DNA of 41,634 nucleotides, from contig JAGWAO010000003.1 in NCBI GenBank assembly GCA_021296315.1, positions 11,231 through 52,864 on the forward strand, in the 5' to 3' direction. The notes below the pieces were generated by a model, which was not told where the DNA came from, did not search any database, and saw only the letters and a program-made list of their open reading frames with translations. Source of the stretch: Acidimicrobiia bacterium (GTDB lineage Bacteria; Actinomycetota; Acidimicrobiia; Acidimicrobiales; Aldehydirespiratoraceae). Made by a program: the position numbers and the translations under genes. This document shows, piece after piece, positions 24,676-31,969 of the stretch (the stretch's first letter is position 1; each line of letters starts with the position of its first letter).

Positions 24676-25515
24676 TCACAGCCCGCGGCGAGTCTCCCCC
24701 AGGTCCTCGTAGGAAGGCGTACGGCCCTCGGCGTGGGCCCTGAACGACTCCTCCAGATCTCCTGGATGGAACATGCCCGACTGCCACAACGCGATGTGGC
24801 GAAGCGAGTCCTCCACGGAGTGGTCCCGGCTGTAGTTGATGGCCTCCTTGGTGCCGTGTATCGCCAGTGGCGACTTCGACGCGATCTCTGCGGCGATGTC
24901 CATGACCGCGCCCATCATCGAGTCGTGGTCGTCGAAGACCTCGTTGACCAGTCCGAGCTGCCGGGCCCGCGGCGCAGGCATGCGCCGGCCCGTGTATGCA
25001 TACTCGCGGGCCACCCCAGGTGGGATCAGCTTGGGCAGGCGCTGCAGCGTTCCCACGTCCGCGGTCATCCCGATATTGATCTCGTGGATCGAGAACCAGG
25101 CGTCGGCCGTGGCGTAGCGGCAGTCGGCCGAGGTCACCAGATCGACGCCACCGCCCACGCAGGCTCCCTGGATCGCGGCCAACACCGGCATGCGGGCCTC
25201 CTCCAGTGCGGTGAACGACCGCTGCAGGTGCAGCAGGCTCAGGCGCACGTTCGCCCGGCGCCTCCCGATCTCGCCCGACTCACTTTCGAGGGTTGCGTCG
25301 CTGGCGAAGACCGAGAGGTCCATTCCGGCGCAGAAGTGACGCCCTTGCGCCGACAGCACGATCACCCGCGCCCTCCCGGAGTCGGAGATCTCGTCGACAA
25401 TGGCCGGCAGTTCCGACCAGAACTCCGGGATCATCGTGTTGAGCTGCTCGCCGCGGCTGAGCCGCACATGCGCTACACCCCCGGACTCCTCGACGTCGAA
25501 GCACTGGTAGCCCAT
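24676..25515 (-). CDS. Enoyl-CoA hydratase/isomerase family protein, dienoyl-CoA isomerase-like
   Basis: 279-residue crotonase-fold enzyme acting on acyl-CoA thioesters. The oxyanion-hole segments are GRHFCAGMDL (58-67) and GACVGGGVDLVTSADCR. Asp125, Glu145 and Asp153 (HEINIGMTADVG) have the same spacing as Asp176, Glu196 and Asp204 of mammalian delta3,5-delta2,4-dienoyl-CoA isomerase. A role in oxidation of unsaturated fatty acids is therefore likelier than simple hydration. ATG at 25515. A TetR-family gene lies just upstream in the same direction (9 bases), so the two are probably one unit controlled by that regulator. Confidence 0.88.
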   Translation of the reverse strand: MGYQCFDVEESGGVAHVRLSRGEQLNTMIPEFWSELPAIVDEISDSGRARVIVLSAQGRHFCAGMDLSVFASDATLESESGEIGRRRANVRLSLLHLQRSFTALEEARMPVLAAIQGACVGGGVDLVTSADCRYATADAWFSIHEINIGMTADVGTLQRLPKLIPPGVAREYAYTGRRMPAPRARQLGLVNEVFDDHDSMMGAVMDIAAEIASKSPLAIHGTKEAINYSRDHSVEDSLRHIALWQSGMFHPGDLEESFRAHAEGRTPSYEDLGETRRGL

Positions 25516-25524
25516 GCCTGCAGG

Positions 25525-26145
25525 CTAGTGCGAGGAAGACCGCGGGCTCATCGCTTCGATCAGCCTCGAGATCAGTGCTTCCCATTCCTCGGCGGGCACA
25601 CGGCTGTCCTCCGGCTGTGACGAGATGACCAGGTGCATCCCGAGGCTCAGGGCCTGATACAGGGAAACTATGGCGTCCGTGCTCAGATCGGGCTTGACTG
25701 ATCCCGCGGCCTTGCCTCTGGACACGATGGCACCCAACTTGGCGGCCTCCTCGCTCATGGAATGGGAGACGGCGACACGGAAGCTGTCATCGCGCCGCGC
25801 GCTGACGAAGGCTTCAAGCATCACCTCCCGCGCCATGAGGTTGTCGGTCGAGACGAGGTCCGCGCCCACCTGCGCCAACGTCTCACGTGCGGAAGCCTCG
25901 GTGTCGGCCGGCGAAAGACGCATGCACTGCGGAACGATGTAGCGCACCGCGTCAACGATCAGATGCCGCTTCCCAGGCCAGCGAGCGTAGATCGCGCCGG
26001 TGGTGAGACCGGCGCGCCGGGCTATGTCGGAGACGGTAGCCGCCTCGAACCCGTGCTCTGCGAACGCGGCAACGGCCGCTTCCAGCAGGCGCTCTGTGGT
26101 ATCGCGCGCCCGGCCGGCCGAGCCGTCGCTTGAGGGGGGGTCCAT
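25525..26145 (-). CDS. TetR-family transcriptional regulator
   Basis: 206-residue regulator. N-terminal helix-turn-helix: TTERLLEAAVAAFAEHGFEA, then TVSDIARRAGLTTGAIYARW, with the usual K-x2-L after it; C-terminal ligand-binding helices without recognisable specificity. The ATG at 26145 is preferred over an in-frame ATG at 26190. The extra 15 codons of the longer form, rich in Asn and Tyr, are simply the translation of a 23-bp AT-rich palindrome that is better explained as its operator. Neither start has a good ribosome site. It precedes the crotonase gene and probably regulates it in response to an acyl-CoA. Confidence 0.88.
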   Translation of the reverse strand: MDPPSSDGSAGRARDTTERLLEAAVAAFAEHGFEAATVSDIARRAGLTTGAIYARWPGKRHLIVDAVRYIVPQCMRLSPADTEASARETLAQVGADLVSTDNLMAREVMLEAFVSARRDDSFRVAVSHSMSEEAAKLGAIVSRGKAAGSVKPDLSTDAIVSLYQALSLGMHLVISSQPEDSRVPAEEWEALISRLIEAMSPRSSSH

Positions 26146-26157
26146 CGCTGGGTCCGA

Positions 26158-26180
26158 CTGATAATAATTATTATTGTCAG
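26158..26180. promoter_or_regulatory. 23-bp AT-rich palindrome, probable TetR operator
   Basis: A 23-base dyad from CTGATAATAA to TATTGTCAG in which ten of eleven base pairs are complementary around a central T; the fifth pair is T/G. It ends 13 bases before the preferred tetR start at 26145. Size and position fit autoregulation. The surrounding AT content is far above that of the window. Confidence 0.7.
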
Positions 26181-26266
26181 ATATCAACATGAGCTATAAT
26201 GTTATTGGCTATGGCAGTGGAGACACAACGACTCAGTGAACGGACCCCGTCGGGCTCGAGGGCCAC

Positions 26267-26710
26267 TCAGAATCGGGCGACGAATCTGTGCAGATTGCGC
26301 GCCCAGACGGCGCTGAGCACCCCACGGGCCACGACCGCTCCGATCGCGCCGCCCATCCACCAGGGGAACCGCAGGGTTTCGTTCCACTCGAACCGCGTGT
26401 GGGCCTCGCCAGCGGGTGTCGTGAAGGGCGTGAGCCGGAACTGTCCGTCGCCGGAGACCACACCGTGGTGACGGATCCCCATCGCCACCCTGTCGCGCCA
26501 GTCGGTGACCTCCATCCGATCGATGAGCCGCAGAGGACCCAACCGCGTGACGCACTCGAAGCGCGTCCCTGCACCCTCGGTGTCATCGGTCAGGAAACGG
26601 ATCGATTCAGCGTCGCTCATCCACTCCACGTGGCGGTCTATGCGGCGCAGGTCCTCCCACACCACCGAAGGCGCGGCGGGCACGACCGTCGAGACCTGGA
26701 TGGTGACCAC
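26267..26710 (-). CDS. SRPBCC-superfamily protein (polyketide cyclase/dehydrase-like)
   Basis: 147-residue protein of the START/SRPBCC helix-grip fold: an N-terminal strand TIQVSTVVPAAPSVVWEDL, the pattern HVEWM near 27-31, central antiparallel strands and a long C-terminal helix (AVVARGVLSAVWARNLHRFV). These domains bind hydrophobic ligands. A GTG start at 26710 is used. It lies between the PfkB kinase and the tetR gene, all in the same direction but with gaps of 34 and over 100 bases. No ligand or pathway can be named. Confidence 0.8.
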   Translation of the reverse strand: MVTIQVSTVVPAAPSVVWEDLRRIDRHVEWMSDAESIRFLTDDTEGAGTRFECVTRLGPLRLIDRMEVTDWRDRVAMGIRHHGVVSGDGQFRLTPFTTPAGEAHTRFEWNETLRFPWWMGGAIGAVVARGVLSAVWARNLHRFVARF

Positions 26711-26744
26711 CAGCCGAGCCTAGGACCAACGGTGAGGCCCGAGG

Positions 26745-27737
26745 TCACGCGGGCCCGCTGGCCGTCGCGAACTCTGACAGCGCCACCTGAGGGCGGGCGC
26801 CGACATGGCTGATGACCTCGGCCGCGGCCAGGCTGCCCAATTCTGCGCAGCGGGCCACGGCCGCGCCCCGGCTGAGGCCCCACAGGAACCCCGCGGCGTA
26901 CAGGTCGCCGGCTCCGGTGGCGTCGACGACCTCCGGGATCTCAGCCGCGGGCACCATCGCCAGCTCCGAGCCCTGGACCGCCACCGAGCCGCGGGCACCG
27001 CGGGTAATGGCCACCGTGCGCGCCATCTCGGCCGTGCGGTGGAGGGCTGCGCCGAAGTCGTCGGTGCAGTGCAGCGCGCACACCTCTGCCTCGTTGGCAA
27101 ACACCACGTCGACACGGTCCTCGATCAGATCGAGCCACTCGTGGCGATGCCGCTCCACGCAGAATGAGTCGCTCAGCGCCAGGGCCACCGTCCTGCCCGC
27201 GGAGGCCGCGGCCGCCATGGCGACGCGGATGGCGTCCTTGGCCACCTGCACGTCCCAGAGGTATCCCTCGCAATAGGTGATCCCGGCCGAGGCGACCAGA
27301 TCGGTGTCCACGTCGGCGGGGCCCAGCAGCGCGGCGGTGCCCAGGCAGGTGTTCATCGTGCGCTCCGCATCCGGGGTCACCTGGACAAGGCAGCGGGCGG
27401 TGGGAGGCCCGTCCGGCGCCGGCGGCACGTCGAATGAGACTCCTGTCGCCCGGATGTCGTGGACGAACACCTCGCCGAGCTGGTCGTCGCGCACCTTTCC
27501 GATGAAGGCAGCCCGGCCACCGAAGGAGGCGACCCCGGCCATGGTGTTGGCCGCCGATCCGCCGGAAGCGGCGACTCCCGGCGGCATGGCCTCGTACAAC
27601 TCGGCGGATCTCTCGGCGCTGACCAGGGTCATCGCCCCCTTCACCAGGTCGTGGTCGACGATGAAGGAGTCAGGAACGGTCGTGATCACATCGACAATGG
27701 CGTTGCCGACACCCACAACATCGAGCGCTGGTTCCAA
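26745..27737 (-). CDS. PfkB-family carbohydrate kinase, adenosine-kinase-like
   Basis: 330-residue kinase. The N-terminal pattern VVGVGNAIVDV (7-17), GGSAANTMAGVASFGG (59-74) and C-terminal VDATGAGDLYAAGF with catalytic Asp278 define the PfkB fold, and the GNAIVD opening is typical of adenosine-kinase/ribokinase-type members. It would phosphorylate a nucleoside or sugar with ATP. The TTG at 27737 is supported by GGGAGG upstream at close spacing. The neighbours (ABC exporter upstream, SRPBCC gene downstream) give no substrate hint. It is unrelated in sequence to the IolC of this window beyond the fold. Confidence 0.88.
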   Translation of the reverse strand: MEPALDVVGVGNAIVDVITTVPDSFIVDHDLVKGAMTLVSAERSAELYEAMPPGVAASGGSAANTMAGVASFGGRAAFIGKVRDDQLGEVFVHDIRATGVSFDVPPAPDGPPTARCLVQVTPDAERTMNTCLGTAALLGPADVDTDLVASAGITYCEGYLWDVQVAKDAIRVAMAAAASAGRTVALALSDSFCVERHRHEWLDLIEDRVDVVFANEAEVCALHCTDDFGAALHRTAEMARTVAITRGARGSVAVQGSELAMVPAAEIPEVVDATGAGDLYAAGFLWGLSRGAAVARCAELGSLAAAEVISHVGARPQVALSEFATASGPA

Positions 27738-27783
27738 GAAGCCTCCCTATCCGCCCAAGACAGTAGGCCGGGACGGGTCCGTG

Positions 27784-27828
27784 TTTCCCGCTCTTGTTCG
27801 CTGCGCTCACGGGCCGCTCGGGCCCTGG
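27784..27828 (-). repeat. Dispersed 3'-flanking element, copy B
   Basis: Second copy of the element at 14230 and 29750. It starts 6 bases downstream of the stop of the ABC-2 permease gene, in the same orientation relative to that gene as the other copies. The GGCCCGAGCGGCCCGTGAGC core is intact; the distal part reads CAAGAGCGGGAAA. Confidence 0.75.
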
Positions 27829-27833
27829 GATTC

Positions 27834-28646
27834 TCAGCCCGTCGCCACCCGGCGGGCCAGCGAGCGGAAGGCCATCACGAAGGTAACGAGAGCGAGCCCG
27901 CCGATAGCCGCAGAGGCCTTGCCGATCGCGACCGCGTCCCAGCCGCCGGAGAGCAGCGACCGCATGCCCTCGAGCAGGTAGGTGACGGGGTTCCAGGCAG
28001 CCACGGTCTGCATCCAGCCGGTCATCAGCTCGCGTGGCAGGTACGCGGGGGTCAGGAAGGCGAACGGGAAGAAGATCAGGAACGACGAGTTCACCGCGGC
28101 GGGGTTCCCGGTGCGCAGGGCCACTGTGTACGGGAATCCCGTGAACGCGAGGCTCCACGCCACCGCCAACCCCAGGAAGACCAGGATCCCGAGCAGCCCG
28201 GTCTCGAAGCGCACGCCGGCGACGAAGCCCATAGCGATAACGACGAACGACAACGCCAGCGCCAGGACGATGTCGGCGACCATCATGCCGAGCAGCAGCG
28301 TCGTGCGCCGCACCGGCGTGACGAGCATGCGGTCCAGGTAGCCGGTCTGGATGTCGATGACCAGCACCGACGCCCGGGAGATGCCGGTGACCGCGAAGAT
28401 GATGGCGACCGGTATCTGGAACGCCCGGTAGTCGATGCCGGGCGAGCGCTCCACGAACGACTCCAGCGCGCCGATGTTGACGATGAAGAAGAACGTCGGG
28501 ATGATCAGCGCGGGGGCCATGGCCTCGGGCTCTCGCAGCAGGCTGCGCACGGAGCGGCGGGCCACCGTGGCGATGTCGGTGACGGTCCCCACCGGGCGGA
28601 CCATTCCGCCACCGGCCGCGACGGCCGCGCCGGACGGCGTGCTCAC
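27834..28646 (-). CDS. ABC-2-type exporter permease (DrrB-like)
   Basis: 270-residue integral membrane protein with six predicted helices, of the ABC-2 transporter family (drug, lipid or polysaccharide export). The segment IDIQTGYLDRMLVTPVRRTTLLLG (about 98-121) is the cytoplasmic coupling region seen in DrrB-like permeases, and NPVTYLLEGMRSL near 216 is another family signature. The GTG start overlaps the stop of the ATPase gene as GTGA. With that ATPase it would form a two-component exporter; the substrate is unknown. Confidence 0.9.
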   Translation of the reverse strand: MSTPSGAAVAAGGGMVRPVGTVTDIATVARRSVRSLLREPEAMAPALIIPTFFFIVNIGALESFVERSPGIDYRAFQIPVAIIFAVTGISRASVLVIDIQTGYLDRMLVTPVRRTTLLLGMMVADIVLALALSFVVIAMGFVAGVRFETGLLGILVFLGLAVAWSLAFTGFPYTVALRTGNPAAVNSSFLIFFPFAFLTPAYLPRELMTGWMQTVAAWNPVTYLLEGMRSLLSGGWDAVAIGKASAAIGGLALVTFVMAFRSLARRVATG

Positions 28647-29689
28647 GGCCCGCCGCTCCCCGCAGCCGCCGCACGAGAGCCCGATCCTCCGGCCCCATCG
28701 CCGCCCTCGGCGGCCGGATCCAGGGCCGACATCCGGTATCCGGTGGCCAGCAGGAACACGTCGTCGAGCGATGGGGTGCGCACGGTGAGCGACTGAGGAT
28801 GGAACCCTGCCCCCGAGAGTGCCACAGCCACGCTCCCGACGGTGGCCGCACCGTCGGCGGTGGCGATGGTGATGCCGCGGCGACCCCGGGTGACGGCATC
28901 GACATCGGGCACCGTCTCGGCGACCGTCGCTGCTCCGGCGATGGCGTCGGGGGGAAGGTCCACCACGATCACGTCGGCGCCCACGGCCCGCTTCAACTCC
29001 GACGGCGGCCCCTCCTCGACTATCCGGCCGTCGTCGATGATGGCCACCCGGTCGGCCAGCGCGTCGGCCTCCTCGAGGTACTGGGTGGTGAGGAACACCG
29101 TCACCCCGAGCTCGCGGTTCAGCCGGCGCACCTCGTCCCAGACCTGCGCCCGGCTCACCGGATCGAGGCCGGTGGTCGGCTCGTCCAGGAACAGCACCTC
29201 GGGGCCGTGTATCAGCGAGGCGGCGAGGTCGAGGCGGCGTCTCATCCCGCCGCTGTAGGTCTTGATGCGGGCATCCATGGCGTCGCCGATGTCGGCGAGG
29301 TCCACGGCCCGCTCGATGGAGGCGGCCCGGTCCGCCGCGCTCAACCCGTACAGGCGAGCCTGCAGGTCGAGAATCTCCCGGCCGGTCTGGCGCTCGTCGA
29401 GCGCGGCCTCCTGCAGGGCGGCGCCAATGCGGATGCGAACCTCACCGGGGCGGTCGACCACGTCGTAGCCGGCCACCGTGGCCTGCCCCGCAGTGGGCTT
29501 CAACAGGGTGCACAGCATCCGCACCGTCGTGCTCTTGCCCGCCCCGTTGGGTCCGAGGAACCCGTAGATCTCCCCGGAGTTGACACCGAGGTCGACCCCG
29601 TCCACCGCCCGGTTGCTTCCGAAGGTCCGGACAAGCCCGCGAGCGGAGATCGCGGCGTTCTGAGCACCCTCCCGGGCAGCCTCGGGCAC
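28643..29689 (-). CDS. ABC exporter ATP-binding protein (DrrA-like)
   Basis: 348-residue ATPase. Walker A GPNGAGKST (46-54), Q-loop at ALQEAALD, signature YSGGMRRRLDLA, Walker B VLFLDEPTTGLDP and the switch histidine position replaced by TTQYLEEAD, all typical of DrrA-type daunorubicin-resistance ATPases. A C-terminal domain of about 100 residues follows, with a Gly/Ala-rich tail. The GTG at 29689 is chosen because the family homology starts about 15 residues later and the longer open frame upstream runs into the dispersed repeat. No strong ribosome site is visible. It is coupled to the permease by a GTGA overlap. Confidence 0.88.
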   Translation of the reverse strand: MPEAAREGAQNAAISARGLVRTFGSNRAVDGVDLGVNSGEIYGFLGPNGAGKSTTVRMLCTLLKPTAGQATVAGYDVVDRPGEVRIRIGAALQEAALDERQTGREILDLQARLYGLSAADRAASIERAVDLADIGDAMDARIKTYSGGMRRRLDLAASLIHGPEVLFLDEPTTGLDPVSRAQVWDEVRRLNRELGVTVFLTTQYLEEADALADRVAIIDDGRIVEEGPPSELKRAVGADVIVVDLPPDAIAGAATVAETVPDVDAVTRGRRGITIATADGAATVGSVAVALSGAGFHPQSLTVRTPSLDDVFLLATGYRMSALDPAAEGGDGAGGSGSRAAAAGSGGP

Positions 29690-29749
29690 GGGGCCAGAGG
29701 CTAAGAATGCGCGCCGGTAGGTGCAAACCCGTAGCGTCGGGGCGGGGGG

Positions 29750-29800
29750 TCTCCCGCTCTTGTACGCTTCGCTCACGGGCCGCTCGGGCCACGGCCTCGC
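29750..29800 (-). repeat. Dispersed 3'-flanking element, copy C
   Basis: Third copy; 34 bases downstream of the stop of the XRE-cupin gene (29835). Shares with copy A not only the core but also the outer GAGGCCGTGGCCCGAGCGG stretch and, on its regulator side, a GCTCGGCCTCT word next to the gene stop. The rest of the gap 29690-29834 holds no gene. Confidence 0.75.
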
Positions 29801-29834
29801 CCGTATGAACCGGATTCGCTCGCCTGCTCGGCCT

Positions 29835-30473
29835 CTAGCGGAGCCTGACGTTGGTGAATCCGGGTGAAGCCTCGATCATCAGAAGCTTGACGGTCTCCTC
29901 CGTTGCGGCCCGCAGCCGGTGTGGCTGGCGGGTGTCGTAGGAGATGGAGTCGCTCGGCTCGAGCCGGAAGACCTCTCCGTCGAGGTCCACATCCACGACG
30001 CCGGAGATGACGTAGACCGTCTCGAATCCGTCGTGGACCCAGTACTCGCGGAACGAGTCGGGCGCGCCGCTGAACTCGACGACCTGGAAGGGACTGGCCT
30101 CCGGAGCGACCACCCGGCGCACCCCGTCCATGTCCCCCAGCTCGCTGGCCGGCACCGCGGCCGTGTCGGACGCCCGAACGACCGTCGCCTCCCGGGTGTC
30201 CTCCGATCCGGCGAGCAGCCAGGAGGCATTGGTTCCGAGCGCCTCGGAGATCTGGTGCAGCGAGCTCATGGACGGTCGGGCGAGCCCCCGCTCGACCTGC
30301 GAGAGGAAGGGGTGGGAGAGGCCGCTCAGCCGCGCCAGCACTTTGAGGGTGAGGCCGCGCTCCGTGCGCAGAGCCCGGATCTTGGCTCCCAGCCGCTGGA
30401 TCCGCTCCGCGTCGTCGGCCCGCGACTCGACCCTCGCTCCCTCCGTGCCGTCCACGAGGTTCTCAGGGTTCAC
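29835..30473 (-). CDS. XRE-family regulator with C-terminal cupin domain
   Basis: 212-residue regulator. The helix-turn-helix lies at about 26-80 (IRALRTERGLTLKVLARLSG, then HPFLSQVERG). The cupin sensor at about 115-212 has EYWVHDGFETVYVISG and RQPHRL, where the conserved histidines could bind a metal or small ligand. Such regulators control amino-acid, polyamine or nucleobase genes. A GTG start at 30473 is used. It is divergent from the binding-lipoprotein gene at 30583, with an inverted repeat between them, so it probably controls the lipoprotein-amidohydrolase unit as well as itself. Confidence 0.9.
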   Translation of the reverse strand: MNPENLVDGTEGARVESRADDAERIQRLGAKIRALRTERGLTLKVLARLSGLSHPFLSQVERGLARPSMSSLHQISEALGTNASWLLAGSEDTREATVVRASDTAAVPASELGDMDGVRRVVAPEASPFQVVEFSGAPDSFREYWVHDGFETVYVISGVVDVDLDGEVFRLEPSDSISYDTRQPHRLRAATEETVKLLMIEASPGFTNVRLR

Positions 30474-30517
30474 AGGCTCATTCCGGGTGACACCTCGGCC
30501 CAGCTTGCACGGGCAGA

Positions 30518-30559
30518 AATGTTGATGATATCAAGACTGTTATCGGTCATATCAACATT
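30518..30559. promoter_or_regulatory. Inverted repeat between XRE-cupin regulator and binding-protein gene
   Basis: AATGTTGAT at 30518-30526 is exactly repeated in reverse complement at 30551-30559. Inside the left part TTGATGATATCAA (30522-30534) is itself a dyad, so several TTGAT half-sites are arranged in both orientations. The region is AT-rich and lies in the only gap between the divergent genes. It is most likely the regulator's binding site and overlapping promoters. Confidence 0.65.
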
Positions 30560-30582
30560 CAGACCATACCTGGAGGACAACC

Positions 30583-31872
30583 ATGAAGACGAAACTATGG
30601 GTTCGCGCCCTCTGCGCGCTGGCCGTACTGGGTTTGATCGCAGCAGCATGCGGCGATGACGACACCGACGACGACGGCGCGGCGGCCGACACCAGCGCTG
30701 CCGCGGTGGAGGAGACGGCAGCTCCCGCAGAACCCGAGGATCCCGAAGAGGAGCCCGCCGCGGCGCCAGCCGAGCCCGAGGAGCCCGAGGCGCCGGAACC
30801 GGAGCCCGAGCCGGCTGAGCCCGAGGCGCCGGCCGAGGACCCACTCGACCTCGCGAGCGTGTGCCCCAGCCCGATCATCATCCAGACCGACTGGTTCCCG
30901 GAGTCCGAGCACGGCGCCATGTACCAGATGGTCGGAGAGGGCTGGACGCTAGACACCGACAACATGATCACCACCGGCCCGCTCATGGCGGGCGGCGTCG
31001 ACACCGGCGTCGACATCGAGATCCGCGCCGGCGGCCCGGCCATCGGCTTCGCCTCGGGCTCGGCGCAGATGCAGCTCGATCCCGAGATCACGCTCGCCTA
31101 TGTGAGCATGGACGAGGCCGTGATCCTCGGCGGCGACACCCCGACGCTGTCGGTGGTCGCCCCGCTGGAGAAGAACCCGCAGATCATCCAGTGGGATCCC
31201 GAGACGTATCCCGACGTGACGGGCGTCGCCGACCTCGGCGAGCTCGGCGTCGTCATCAACGTGTTCGCGGGCGGGACGTTCATCGACGTGTTCGTCAACG
31301 AGGGCGTGCTCTCCGCGGATCAGATCGACCCGTCCTATGACGGCGGCCCCGCCCGGTTCATCGCCGAGGGCGGCGCCATCGCCCAGCAGGGCTTCGCGTC
31401 CGAGTCGCCCTACAGCTACGAGCAGGTCTATGAGGAGTGGTCCAAGCCGATCGCCTTCGAGCTGATCCACGACGCCGGGCTTCCGATCTACTCCCAGACC
31501 CTGGCGATCCGCCCGGCCGACCTCGACACGCTGAGGCCGTGCCTCGCCAAGTTCGTGCCGATCGTGCAGCAGTCGATCCTGGACTTCGCAGCCGACCCCG
31601 GCCCCACCAACGCGATGATCGTGCAGATCGTGGCCGACATCGGCAGCTTCTGGCAGTACAGCGCCGGGCTGGCGCAGTTCTCGGTCGACACCCAGATCGA
31701 GCTCGGCCTGATCGGCAACGGCCCCGACGACACGGTCGGCAACATGGAGATCGACCGGATCCAAGAGGTGATCGACAAGATCGTCAACGCCGGCTTCGAC
31801 GTCAACCCCTCCCGGACGGATCCGAACAACCTCGTCACCAACGAGTTCATAGACGAGAGCATCGGCTTCTAG
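30583..31872 (+). CDS. ABC transporter substrate-binding lipoprotein (NMT1/SsuA-like)
   Basis: 429-residue secreted lipoprotein. The signal peptide ends IAAAC (Cys23 lipidated). It is followed by an unusually long linker to about residue 87, made almost only of Glu, Pro, Ala and Asp, then a periplasmic-binding type II domain: IIIQTDWFPESEHGAMYQM near 98-116 resembles the start of nitrate/sulfonate/pyrimidine-precursor binding proteins. ATG at 30583 with GGAGG six bases upstream. No permease or ATPase for it is in the window; a terminator and then an amidohydrolase follow. The ligand could be a heterocyclic or nucleobase-like compound, judged only from the neighbouring amidohydrolase. Confidence 0.87.
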   Translation: MKTKLWVRALCALAVLGLIAAACGDDDTDDDGAAADTSAAAVEETAAPAEPEDPEEEPAAAPAEPEEPEAPEPEPEPAEPEAPAEDPLDLASVCPSPIIIQTDWFPESEHGAMYQMVGEGWTLDTDNMITTGPLMAGGVDTGVDIEIRAGGPAIGFASGSAQMQLDPEITLAYVSMDEAVILGGDTPTLSVVAPLEKNPQIIQWDPETYPDVTGVADLGELGVVINVFAGGTFIDVFVNEGVLSADQIDPSYDGGPARFIAEGGAIAQQGFASESPYSYEQVYEEWSKPIAFELIHDAGLPIYSQTLAIRPADLDTLRPCLAKFVPIVQQSILDFAADPGPTNAMIVQIVADIGSFWQYSAGLAQFSVDTQIELGLIGNGPDDTVGNMEIDRIQEVIDKIVNAGFDVNPSRTDPNNLVTNEFIDESIGF

Positions 31873-31884
31873 GACTCAGCAGCC

Positions 31885-31920
31885 GGGAGCCTCCCCCCAC
31901 CAAAGCAGGGGGAGGCTCCC
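31885..31920 (+). terminator. Hairpin terminator after the binding-lipoprotein gene
   Basis: GGGAGCCTCCCCC (31885-31897) pairs perfectly over 13 bp with 31908-31920, loop 10 bases, 12 bases after the stop codon. No T-run follows, as is common in high-GC Actinobacteria. It may also only limit read-through into the amidohydrolase 50 bases further on. Confidence 0.75.
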
Positions 31921-31969
31921 CGCTGCGAGGATGTTCACCTGAGTTGGACGCGCCACGGAAGGAATACAA

